The notes below the pieces were generated by a model. That model was not told the DNA's origin and did not search any database. It worked only from the letters and a program-made list of their open reading frames with translations. A stretch of 64,000 nucleotides of DNA from CAVUNY01 sp963843535 (GTDB taxonomy: Bacteria > Chloroflexota > Anaerolineae > Anaerolineales > Anaerolineaceae): assembly GCA_963843535.1 (NCBI GenBank), contig CAWJKU010000001.1, positions 62,001 through 126,000 of the forward strand, in the 5' to 3' direction. The translations under genes were made by a program, and so were the position numbers. This document shows positions 8,861 to 17,700 of this stretch, piece after piece (within the stretch, counting starts at the first letter, position 1; the number at the start of each line of letters is the position of its first letter).

Positions 8861-10353
8861 CCGGAGCCGCGAGCTATTTCCTGGCGATCGACCAGAGCAC
8901 CTCGGCGACCAAGGCGCTGCTGTTCAGCGCGGACGGGGCACTGCTGGACAGCGAATCCCTGCCGCACCGCCAGATCTACCCTCGACCGGGCTGGGTGGAG
9001 CACGACGCCGCCGAAATCTACGCCAACACCCAGGCCGCGGCGGCAGGGCTGCTGCGGCGTCACGCGGACAAATGGGACCATCTGGCTGCGGTGAGCCTGA
9101 CCAACCAGCGCGAGACCTTTGTGGTCTTTGAACGCGCCACCGGGCAGCCGCTGTATCATGCCATCGTCTGGCAGTGCCGGCGCGGCGAGCCGGGCTGCCG
9201 GCGTTTGTTGGAAAACGGATACGGCGATTTTGTCCAGCAGCGCACCGGGCTGCGCATCGACACCTATTTCCCGGCCTCCAAGATCCAGTGGTTATTGGCA
9301 GAATCCCCCGAAATCCGCCAGAAGCTGGCCGACGGGCGCGCCCTGGTGGGCACGATCGATGCTTACCTGATCTACCGCCTGACCGGCGGGCGAGTCTTTG
9401 CCACCGATCCCACCAATGCCTCGCGCACCCTGCTGTTTGATATTCACCGCCTGAACTGGGATCCTGAGCTTGCCCGGTTGTTTGAAGTGCCGGTCGCCGC
9501 CCTTCCAGAGGTCCGCCCCAGCGATGCCCATTTTGGCGAAACGGATTTCGACGGACTGCTCCCGACCCGCCTGCCAATCTGCGGGGTAATGGGCGATTCG
9601 CAGGCAGCTCTGTTCGCCGAGCGCTGCTACCAGCCGGGCAGCACCAAGGTCACCTTTGGCACCGGCTCATCCATCCTGCTGAATATTGGAGCTCAACCGC
9701 GCATTGTTCAGGGAGGGATTGTCACAGCGGTCGGCTGGGTTTTTGGAAAACAGCCCACCTATGCCTTTGAAGGCATCATCAATTTTACCGGCGCGACCGT
9801 CCAATGGCTGCGCGACCAGCTGCAGCTTATCCGGTCAGCGGAAGAAACCGAAAGCCTGGCAGAATCGGTGACCGACTGCGCCGGGGTTTTTCTGGTGCCG
9901 GCCTTCGTGGGGCTGAGCGCCCCGTACTGGCGCCCGGATGCGAAAGGTGCGATCCTCGGGTTGACCCCGGCCGCGACCCGTGCCCATGTGGCGCGGGCGG
10001 CTCTCGAATCGATCGCGTATATTGTGAATGATGTGCTCCAGCTGATGAAACGCGAAGCCGGGCTGGAGCTGAAAACGATCCACGCCGACGGCGGCGCGGT
10101 CCGCAACCGCTTCCTGATGCAGTTTGTGGCGGATATCACCCGCCTGAAGGTGCTTGCGGCCCAGACCCCCGAGCTTTCTGCCCTGGGGGCAGTCTTTACT
10201 GGGACGCTTGGCATGGGCATTTATTCTTCGTTGCGGGAACTGGAAGGCCTGCCAGCCAGTTTTGATGAATATCAGCCGATGATGCCCCACGAACAGGTTG
10301 AAAAGCTGCTGGCAGGTTGGAATCACGCAGTCAGCCAGGTATTATCCGGATAA
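8857..10353 (+). CDS. FGGY-family carbohydrate kinase (glycerol-kinase-like)
   Basis: A 498-residue sugar/polyol kinase. The N-terminal FGGY domain begins A-I-D-Q-S-T-S-A-T-K-A-L-L-F (phosphate-binding loop). It has the glycerol-kinase-like stretch T-N-Q-R-E-T-F-V-V-F-E-R, and the W-Q-C-R-R segment where true GlpK usually has W-Q-D-R/C-R. The C-terminal domain includes G-T-G-S-S and A-D-G-G-A-V-R-N. It overlaps the transketolase subunit by 4 bp, so its product probably feeds transketolase. Closest subfamily by eye is glycerol kinase, but the operon suggests a ketose or branched ketose rather than glycerol. Annotation as plain glpK would be risky. Confidence 0.88.
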   Translation: MTGAASYFLAIDQSTSATKALLFSADGALLDSESLPHRQIYPRPGWVEHDAAEIYANTQAAAAGLLRRHADKWDHLAAVSLTNQRETFVVFERATGQPLYHAIVWQCRRGEPGCRRLLENGYGDFVQQRTGLRIDTYFPASKIQWLLAESPEIRQKLADGRALVGTIDAYLIYRLTGGRVFATDPTNASRTLLFDIHRLNWDPELARLFEVPVAALPEVRPSDAHFGETDFDGLLPTRLPICGVMGDSQAALFAERCYQPGSTKVTFGTGSSILLNIGAQPRIVQGGIVTAVGWVFGKQPTYAFEGIINFTGATVQWLRDQLQLIRSAEETESLAESVTDCAGVFLVPAFVGLSAPYWRPDAKGAILGLTPAATRAHVARAALESIAYIVNDVLQLMKREAGLELKTIHADGGAVRNRFLMQFVADITRLKVLAAQTPELSALGAVFTGTLGMGIYSSLRELEGLPASFDEYQPMMPHEQVEKLLAGWNHAVSQVLSG

Positions 10354-10372
10354 ACGTTCACATCTGCTGGTC

Positions 10373-10399
10373 GCGCCCCTGGGCCCAGGCGCGCTCACC
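10373..10399 (-). repeat. Fragment of the 151-bp dispersed repeat
   Basis: On the minus strand this 27-nt stretch matches the 3' end of the repeat at 28159 and 48112 (core GGTGAGCGCGCCTGGGC) with about two mismatches. It lies between the kinase and isomerase genes, next to the hairpin at 10473. The sequence right after it holds further small inverted repeats (CACTTGC/GCAAGTG), suggesting decayed repeat material. Confidence 0.6.
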
Positions 10400-10472
10400 T
10401 GCACTCCCTGGCACTTGCACTCCAGGGCAAGTGTGCGTCAGGTGCAAGTGTCGCGTGGGGCTGATGATGTGT

Positions 10473-10513
10473 GTGGTGTTTATGGAGGTGCTTCGCACCT
10501 CTATAAACACCAC
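10473..10513. repeat. Long intergenic hairpin H1 (19-bp stem, 3-nt loop)
   Basis: Arms 10473-10491 and 10495-10513 pair over 19 bp with one G-T wobble around loop TTC. A second helix (ATGATGT with ACATCAT) extends it after an internal loop. No T-tract follows. It sits between the kinase and isomerase-like genes and might act as a terminator or RNA processing/stability element. Confidence 0.85.
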
Positions 10514-10571
10514 CGTACATCATATATGAAAATTCTAAATTACATAAATTGCAGGAAACAGGAGGTTCGTC

Positions 10572-11978
10572 ATGAAAAATGTTTGTCTGGGCGTTATTTT
10601 TAGCAGCCGGGATTTCTTTCCTGCTCACCTGGTAACTGAGGCCCGCCAGGACGTTGTGGATGTTCTGGCAGAAACAGGTATTAGCAGCATCATGCTGCCA
10701 GAAGACCAGGCGATCCACGGCGCAGTCCAAACATACCAGCATGCGCGCATGTGCGCCGATCTTTTTAAAACGCATGGCAATGAAATTGACGGCATCCTGG
10801 TGGTTCTGCCCAATTTTGGCGACGAAAAGGCCGTCGCGGACACCATCAAGCTTTCCGGTCTGAGCGTGCCCATTCTCGTCCAGGCCTATCCCGACGAGAT
10901 GAGCGCCCTCAACGTGGAGCGCCGCCGGGATGCTTTTTGCGGAAAAATATCCGTTTGCAATAATTTCCAGCAGTACGGCTACGATTTCAGCCTGACCAGC
11001 CTGCACACCAGCAGTCCAAAGTCGGAGAGCTTTAAGCAGGACCTGAAGAAATTCATAGGTGTCTGCCGGGTGGTGAACGGCCTACGGCACGTGCGCCTGG
11101 GCGCGATCGGGGCCCGCCCCAATGCCTTTAACACGGTGCGCTACAGTGAGAAGATTTTACAGTCCGCCGGGATCACGGTCGCCACGGCAGATCTCTCCGA
11201 GATCCTGGGCGATGCCTCGCGGCTAAAGGACGACCACCCGCTCGTGCGGGCCAGGCTGGAGGAAATCAAAGCCTACGCCAGGCACGACAGCGTCCCCTCT
11301 CCTTCCCTGGTGCGCATGGCGAAGCTGGGGGTGGCGATCTCGGAGTGGATGCAGGCCAACGACCTGCAGGCCACCGCGCTGCAGTGCTGGAATTCAATCC
11401 AGAAAAACTATGGGGTGAATGCCTGCACCCTGATGAGCATGATGAGCGACCAGCTGATGCCCTCCGCCTGCGAGGTGGATATCACCGGGGTGATCTCGAT
11501 GTACGCTTTACAGTTGGCATCCGGTTCTCCCAGCGCGCTGGTGGATTGGAATAACAATTATGGGGAGGACCCCGACCGCTGCGTATTCTTCCACTGCGGC
11601 AACTGGGCCAAATCCTTCATTCAGGATAACGAGATCAAGACCGCTCCTATCCTGGGCACCACCCTGGGCGAGGAAAATACCTACGGCGCGATGGCCGGCC
11701 GGGCCCTGGCGGGGCCGATGACCTTCGCGCGGGTCGGCACGGATGATAGCCATGGGACCATCCGGGCCTACACCGGGCACGGTGAATTGACGAACGATCC
11801 GCTGGACACCTTTGGCCACCGCGCGGTCGTGTACACCCCGGGGCTGCAGAAACTGCTCGCGCATATCTGCCGCAACGGGTTCGAGCACCACGTCGCCATG
11901 ACCATGAGCCATGTGGCGCCCATTTTGACCGAGGCGTTTTCTACCTACATGAAATGGGATGTGTACACCCACGAATAA
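10572..11978 (+). CDS. L-fucose/L-arabinose isomerase-family protein
   Basis: A 468-residue member of the FucI/AraA superfamily of Mn-dependent aldose-ketose isomerases. By eye it has the N-terminal Rossmann-like substrate-entry domain (about 1-160, with the N-F-G-D-E segment), a middle domain (about 160-330) and a C-terminal beta-barrel domain that begins near G-T-T-L-G-E-E-N and contains T-G-H-G-E. The family converts aldoses to ketoses (fucose, arabinose), although many members are uncharacterised. A strong ribosome binding site (AACAGGAGG) precedes the start. Placed after a sugar kinase and a split transketolase, it would supply the ketose that the kinase phosphorylates. I could not verify all metal ligands. 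Confidence 0.8.
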   Translation: MKNVCLGVIFSSRDFFPAHLVTEARQDVVDVLAETGISSIMLPEDQAIHGAVQTYQHARMCADLFKTHGNEIDGILVVLPNFGDEKAVADTIKLSGLSVPILVQAYPDEMSALNVERRRDAFCGKISVCNNFQQYGYDFSLTSLHTSSPKSESFKQDLKKFIGVCRVVNGLRHVRLGAIGARPNAFNTVRYSEKILQSAGITVATADLSEILGDASRLKDDHPLVRARLEEIKAYARHDSVPSPSLVRMAKLGVAISEWMQANDLQATALQCWNSIQKNYGVNACTLMSMMSDQLMPSACEVDITGVISMYALQLASGSPSALVDWNNNYGEDPDRCVFFHCGNWAKSFIQDNEIKTAPILGTTLGEENTYGAMAGRALAGPMTFARVGTDDSHGTIRAYTGHGELTNDPLDTFGHRAVVYTPGLQKLLAHICRNGFEHHVAMTMSHVAPILTEAFSTYMKWDVYTHE

Positions 11979-12005
11979 ACAGAGTGAAGCTGCAGAAAAT
12001 AAATG

Positions 12006-12044
12006 ATGGGAGTTCCGACTGGCGAAGCCAGTCGGAACTCCCAT
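12006..12044. repeat. Long intergenic hairpin H2 (perfect 18-bp stem, 3-nt loop)
   Basis: Arms 12006-12023 and 12027-12044 are perfectly complementary around GAA. The core G-A-C-T-G-G-C/G-C-C-A-G-T-C resembles that of hairpin H7 at 38123. No T-tract follows. It lies between the isomerase and formamidase genes, which would otherwise read as one operon. Confidence 0.9.
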
Positions 12045-12078
12045 AGCTGATGCATTTTCTGAGAATTGGAGCGATCCT

Positions 12079-12993
12079 ATGACCATTCACCATTTTCAAC
12101 CCACGACGTATTACACCACATTTGGCTCGCACTCGCCGGCCTTGTATATCTCGGATGGCGACCAGGTGATCACGACCACGGTCGACGCGGGCGGATCAGA
12201 TGCCCAGGGGCAAACAGTGGCCGAAAGACCTAACCCGCAAACCGGGCCTTTCTATGTGGAAGGCGCGCAACCGGGCGATACCCTGCAGGTTGTGCTGGAT
12301 TCTCTATCCCCTGACCGCGAAATTGGCTATTCGTACACCATGCTGGCGCCCAACGTGGTCGACCCGGATTATGCGCGCCGGCTGCCGGAAAGCGAACGGG
12401 CCGAATGGCGCATCGATCCTGCCGGCAGCAGCGCCTCCTTACTTACTCCTCTGGCTGGTTTGTCGCATTTGACCCTCCCGTTGAATCCAATGTTGGGCTG
12501 CCTGGGAGTGGCCCCAGACCGGGGGCAGTTTATCGCGACTGCCACCTCCGGCGCATTTGGCGGCAACATGGATTATGCAGGCTTTCGGGCTGGGGTAACG
12601 GCGTACTTCCCGGTATTTGTGCCGGGGGCGCTGCTGCATCTGGGTGATGGGCACGCCATCCAGGGCGACGGCGAGCTGGTGGGGACGGGGATTGAGATTT
12701 CATTTGCCGTCAGCTTTACGGTTCACCTGCTGAAAGGGAGAACCATCCATTGGCCGCGGGGCGAGAATAATGATTATCTATTTACGGTCGGCAATGCCCG
12801 CCCCCTTGACCAGGCTCTCCAGCATGCCACCACCGAAATGTGCCTTTGGCTGCAGGAAGATTACGGCCTGAACGAACACTCAGCCAGCACCATAATGGGC
12901 ATGTGCGCCAGGTACGACCTGGGTAACATTTTCGACCCGGCGTACACCATGGTGTGCAAGATGCCAAAACAGGTCCTGGCGAATATTCGTTAG
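12079..12993 (+). CDS. Acetamidase/formamidase family protein
   Basis: A 304-residue member of the FmdA/AmdA acetamidase-formamidase family, which hydrolyses short amides to ammonia and the acid in the cytoplasm. Supporting segments are G-P-F-Y-V-E-G-A-Q-P-G-D-T-L, the conserved P-x-x-G-x-x-G-V region (N-P-M-L-G-C-L-G-V-A-P), G-G-N-M-D, and G-D-G-H-A-x-Q-G-D-G-E with E-I-S. It follows the isomerase by 100 bp containing a strong hairpin, so transcriptional linkage is uncertain. Its relation to the sugar pathway is unknown; it could act on an amide side product or be unrelated. Confidence 0.88.
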   Translation: MTIHHFQPTTYYTTFGSHSPALYISDGDQVITTTVDAGGSDAQGQTVAERPNPQTGPFYVEGAQPGDTLQVVLDSLSPDREIGYSYTMLAPNVVDPDYARRLPESERAEWRIDPAGSSASLLTPLAGLSHLTLPLNPMLGCLGVAPDRGQFIATATSGAFGGNMDYAGFRAGVTAYFPVFVPGALLHLGDGHAIQGDGELVGTGIEISFAVSFTVHLLKGRTIHWPRGENNDYLFTVGNARPLDQALQHATTEMCLWLQEDYGLNEHSASTIMGMCARYDLGNIFDPAYTMVCKMPKQVLANIR

Positions 12994-13020
12994 GACTGGG
13001 TATCTTTTATATGATGTTAT

Positions 13021-13065
13021 GGAGTGTTTATTTGAAATCGCGTAGCGATTTCAAATAAACACTCC
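13021..13065. repeat. Long intergenic hairpin H3 (perfect 21-bp stem, 3-nt loop)
   Basis: Arms 13021-13041 and 13045-13065 are exactly complementary around GTA. It lies between the convergent formamidase and diguanylate cyclase genes. The lack of a T-tract on either side makes a classical Rho-independent terminator unlikely, although it may still end transcription in both directions. Confidence 0.92.
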
Positions 13066-13292
13066 AGTCATCGTTCGCCTCAGGCGCACTTCCTGTGCGT
13101 GGTCCCCGCCAGCGCGACCAGCTTTTTTGATTTTCACCATAGAGACACAGAGGATACGGAGAAAACCATTTGCCCCAGAGGGGCCGCAGAGTGTGCGTGG
13201 CCCACGGAGTGAGATTAGCTTATAGTTGTTTTGGAGGCTGCTGGGTGCGTTTTACAGCTTGCTGCATTGACAAGCCGCGTATTGAAGCTCTG
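13066..13292. other. Non-coding stretch with repeat-like fragments
   Basis: No supportable gene. It holds a short inverted repeat (GCGCACTTCCTGTGCG, from 13086), a CACCATAGAGACACAGAGG motif at about 13137 that resembles a short sequence I recall being recurrent in many environmental bacterial genomes, and TGCGTGGCCCA at about 13193, shared with the start of the 151-bp repeat copy at 48112. Confidence 0.5.
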
Positions 13293-14624
13293 CTATTCTA
13301 ACAATAATCCGCGATTTTTCCCGGCCCTTTTCGCAGCGTATAAGGCATTATCGGCCCGGTTGAGCAGGTTCACCAGGTTTGGGCAGCCGTCATAAAGGGG
13401 GGCGACCCCGATGCTGACCGTCATCTTTAACAGGCCGACGTCCGTTTTAATATTCGCTTCGGCAATATTTCTACAAATACGATCAGCCACGCGAATGGCA
13501 TCCTTGGCGCTGGTCTCTACCAGTAAAAAGATGAATTCATCGCCACCATAGCGGCCCACCAGATCAATGTTGCGCACTTGTTTCGCGCAGCGCTCGGCAA
13601 CTGCCTTCATCACCTGGTCGCCGACCATGTGACCGTGGGTGTCGTTAATTTGCTTGAACTCATCAAAATCTAACATCAAAATGACCAGGTTGTGATTCAG
13701 GCGCTGGGCGCGCTGAAACTCACGTTCCGCCATGTTCAAAAAATGATTGCGAGCCAGCAAGCCGGTCAGGCTGTCGAAGTTCGCGCTTTGTTCAAGGACC
13801 TTTGAGCGTTCGATTAAATTGGACCGCTGAATGGTTAATGCCGTCTGGTGGCTGATCGCCACTGCCAGCTGCACATCATTCTCGTCAAACGGACGGGATG
13901 TGGGGTCAGTTTTGTAGACATAGATCAGGGCCGAGACGGTGCCTTCAATCAGCACTGGAACACACAAGACAGATCGCACGCGGAGGAGCTGCGCGCTTTG
14001 ACTGGGAAGGGGATCGGTCTGGGCCGTCAGGTCGGGGATGATGACCACCGAACGCTGATCAATGGCCTGTTGGGCGATTGAAGAAGGGAATCCCAATTCA
14101 TTCAATTGGTGGAAAGCATCCGATAGGATGATTTCGCATTTATCGGCGCCCATTGAGGTGCGTATTAAATTCGAGACTTCCTGCATTGCTGTTTTCAGGT
14201 CAAGAATGGTGTTAAGCCGGCTGGAAACCTCATACAGCAATACGGCATGCTGGTCGACTGATTGGAGGATTAGATCGCGGGTCAAAGGACGAGTCTTCGC
14301 AAAGGCGGCTACCAGTTCATCCGTGCTCTCATCGTCTTTATAAGTGATCGTCACAATCTGCTGTCCAATCCGGATCTGGTCCCCGGCGCGCAGAACCCGG
14401 GGTTTTGACAGGCGTTCCCGGTTGACGAAAGTGCCGTTGGTGCTTTTCAGATCATAAATAACGAGCTGGCCCCCATGAAAGAAAATCTCTGCGTGCTCGC
14501 GAGAGGCTGACTCATCGGCGAGAACAATATCTTGATCCGGTTTACGCCCGAGGATATTTTTCCCCGGTTTAATCTTATAAACAACCGGGCGCTTTGACGG
14601 AGCGCGAATGATTAAAAACCACAT
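13293..14624 (-). CDS. Diguanylate cyclase with FHA and GAF domains
   Basis: Signalling enzyme predicted to make cyclic di-GMP from two GTP. From the start at 14624 (the frame is open to 14648, but GGGGGAAC is well spaced before 14624) it has an FHA phosphothreonine-binding domain (about 5-85; G-R-K, S-R-E-H, S-T-N-G-T), a GAF sensor domain (about 120-265) and a C-terminal GGDEF domain (about 280-443). The active site G-G-D-E-F is intact, and the inhibitory-site R-x-x-D (R-N-I-D) lies five residues upstream, so product feedback is likely. FHA fusion suggests control by Ser/Thr phosphorylation. The PilZ protein at 23896 is a possible effector. Transcribed alone, convergent to the formamidase gene. 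Confidence 0.93.
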   Translation of the reverse strand: MWFLIIRAPSKRPVVYKIKPGKNILGRKPDQDIVLADESASREHAEIFFHGGQLVIYDLKSTNGTFVNRERLSKPRVLRAGDQIRIGQQIVTITYKDDESTDELVAAFAKTRPLTRDLILQSVDQHAVLLYEVSSRLNTILDLKTAMQEVSNLIRTSMGADKCEIILSDAFHQLNELGFPSSIAQQAIDQRSVVIIPDLTAQTDPLPSQSAQLLRVRSVLCVPVLIEGTVSALIYVYKTDPTSRPFDENDVQLAVAISHQTALTIQRSNLIERSKVLEQSANFDSLTGLLARNHFLNMAEREFQRAQRLNHNLVILMLDFDEFKQINDTHGHMVGDQVMKAVAERCAKQVRNIDLVGRYGGDEFIFLLVETSAKDAIRVADRICRNIAEANIKTDVGLLKMTVSIGVAPLYDGCPNLVNLLNRADNALYAAKRAGKNRGLLLE

Positions 14625-14781
14625 AATGTGTTCCCCCGCGACACACAATGATGAATGTGCCGGTTAAAAAATCCAAATTGAGCGGATGGTGGTTACCTGG
14701 ATTAATTATATACCACCATGCCGATTAAGTAGCTTTTTTACGGGTTTTTCCTTCCTATTATTTTGCTTCTCTTAATTTCCC

Positions 14782-17700
14782 TTACACTGCCTTCTCTAAT
14801 CCAAAGCTGACATGCTCACCGTCGAATTTATCCGCAGCTGAGGCCCAATTTTGGGGAGGTTCACCGGCTTTTAACTCTACCGCCAGCGTCTCACTCATGA
14901 TGTACTCCCGCCACACGGCCAGGGCAGCCTCCAATGCGGGGCTGGCCTGGAAGGTCACGCGGATGCGGTCGGAGACTTCCAGCCCGGCGCTCTTGCGCAG
15001 GTCTTGCACGCGGCGAACGAATTCACGCACCAGACCTTCGGCGCGCAGTTCGGGGGTCAGGGTCGCATCTACCGCCACCGTTACCCCGCGCTCGCTCAAT
15101 ACGGCCAGGCCTTCCACCGGCAGGGCCTGTACCACCAGCTCGTTGGGGGCCAGATCCACCGTCTGTCCACCCACCTCCAGCCTTACAATTTGACCGGCCT
15201 GCATGGCAGCCGCCAGTCCGGTCGGGTCCATTTGGGCCAGGGCAGACCGTACCGCTGGAAAGCGCGCTCCGAAACGCGGTCCGAGCAGTTTGCTCTCAGG
15301 CAGCACGCGGTAATTCACCAGCCGCCCGGCTTCGGACACAAACTCGAAACGCTTGATATTCAGCTCATCCACGATAATCTCTACCAGTTCGTCTGTCAGC
15401 TGGGCATCACCGCCGCTGACATGAGCCATGGCCCTCCCCAGCGGCTGGCGCAGCTTGAGATTCACACTGCTGCGCGCCCCCAGTCCCAGGCTGGCGACCG
15501 TACGCGCCAGGGCCATTTGGGCCAGCATGTTTTCATCGACTGCTGCCGGTTCAGCCTGCGGCCAACGGGTGTGGTGCACGCTCTCTAATGCCGCAGGTTG
15601 CACGTTCCGGACCAGGTTCTGGTAGATCACCTCGCTCACGAATGGGGTGAAGGGCGCCAGCAAGCGCGCCAGCTTGACCAGAACGTGGTACAGGGTGGCA
15701 TAAGCGGCGGATTTATCGGCCCCTTGCTCGCTTTTCCAGAAGCGGCGCCGGCTGCGGCGCACATACCAGTTGGTCAGGTCGTCAATCAACCCATTAACCA
15801 CGCCCACCGCGGCGCTAAAATCGGATTCATCCAATTTTGTCGTGACCTGATCCACCACCTGGTTAAGGCGCGCCAGCACCCAGCGGTCGAGCAGATTCTC
15901 GCTGCGCGGGATTGGGCCTTCGGGCGTCTGGGGGTCATGATCAAATTCAGGCTTCCAGCCGTCCAGGTTGGCGTACATCACAAAAAAACTGTATACGTTC
16001 CACAGCGGCAGGAGGAACTGGCGGCGCACCAGGTCGCCGGTGCCGTATCCGAAGGGCAGGTCGTTTTCGGGTTTTTGCCCGCAGTACAGCCAGCGCATTA
16101 CGTCCACCCCGATGCGGTCGGCGGCCTCGTTGAACTCCACGGCATTGCCCCAGGATTTGTGCATCGGCCGCCCGTCCTCGCCCACCAGGGTGGCATAGCT
16201 GAAATTCTGCAAGAAGGGCGGGCTTTGATCAACCACGGTGGCCATCGCCAGCAGGCTGTAGAACCAGTTGCGGAACTGCCCGGGGAACAATTCGCTGATC
16301 CAGTGAGCCGGGTACCAGGCTCGCCAGAAATCCGGGTCGGTACGGTAGCCCAGCGTGCTGAAGGATACAATCCCGGCATCCAGCCAGGGATTGCCCACGT
16401 CGCTGATGCGCGCCATCTCCTCGCCGCACTCCGGACAGGCCAGGCGCACGGCATCGATAAATGGGCGGTGCGGGGTATGCCCGGCGAAAGTTTCCCAACC
16501 CGCGACGGCCCGCGCATGCAATTCTTCTTCTGAGCCAATCACTTCGTAGTGGCTGCACGGTTCACAGATCCAGATCGGCAGGGCCAGACCCCAATAGCGT
16601 TTTTTGCTGATCATCCAGTCGTGCATGTTGTACAGCCAGTCCATCTCGCGCGCCAGGCCAAATTCAGGGATCCAGCGGATCTGTTCGACCACATCCATGA
16701 TCTGGTAGCGCAGGCTGCGCGCCTTTTCATCGGCGCTCAACTCACTGCGTGGTTTATCATACACCGGTCCCATGCTGATGAACCATTCGTCCACCAGGCG
16801 GAAAACCAGCTCGGTGCGGCAGCGCCAGCAGGTGGGGTAGCGGTGGGTGTAATTTTCGGCGCGGTAGAGCAGCCCTTTTTCGCGTAAGTTGGCAAAGATC
16901 GGTTCGGGCGTATCCGAAACGTGCATTCCGGTCAGCCAGCCAAAGTTATCGATGAAGAAACCTTCCTCATTGAGGGGCGCAAGCAGCGGCAGCTTGTATT
17001 CGCGGCCTAATTGAAAGTCTTCCGCGCCGCAGCCAGGGGCGATGTGCACGATACCTGTGCCTTCGCTCTCGCCGACTTCGCCCCAGGCGATCACGCGGTG
17101 AGCTGCGCGCGCAGTTAGCGGGGTGGTGACATCCAGCGTTTTCAAGTGGGAGTTCCCGCCCGGCAGGCCCGCGGCGGGCAGGTCATCATAGGGACCGCTG
17201 TAGCGCAGGCCCACCAGGTCGCTGCCCGGCAGATCGCCCAACAGGCGGTGCTCGCCTTTGATCATGTGCAAAGTGCCTTTGGCCAGGTAGTAGACCCAGC
17301 CGTCCTGCTGCACGCGGGCATAGACCAGCCCGGGGCCAACCGCTGCCGCCACATTGCTGGAAAGCGTCCAGGGGGTGGTGGTCCACACCAGCAGCGCTTC
17401 GGGCAGCCCAGTCTCCGCATCCAGGAGGGGTTGACCGGCCTCATCCACCAGAGGAAAACGCAGGGTGACGCTCTTATGGGTCAGCTCGGCGTAGCCATCC
17501 GTGACGATCTCGTGCTGGCTGATGCCGGTCGCGCAGCGCGGGCACCAGGGCATCACGTCTGCGCCGCGGTAGACCCAGCCCCTCTCCCAGCATTTCTTGA
17601 GAAAGGTCCAGATCATGTAGTTGTTCTCGTTGGAGAAGGTGAAGTAGCTGCCGCCCAATTCCGCCAGCCCCAGGCGTCCGATGATCCTTTCCACGCTGTC

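Noticed and set aside
10298..10603. 101-codon frame across the kinase-isomerase intergenic region
   Set aside because: It runs through repeat fragments and hairpin H1, and its translation has no domain or conserved pattern.
15598..16533. 311-codon plus-strand frame inside ileS
   Set aside because: Antisense shadow of the IleRS catalytic and anticodon domains.
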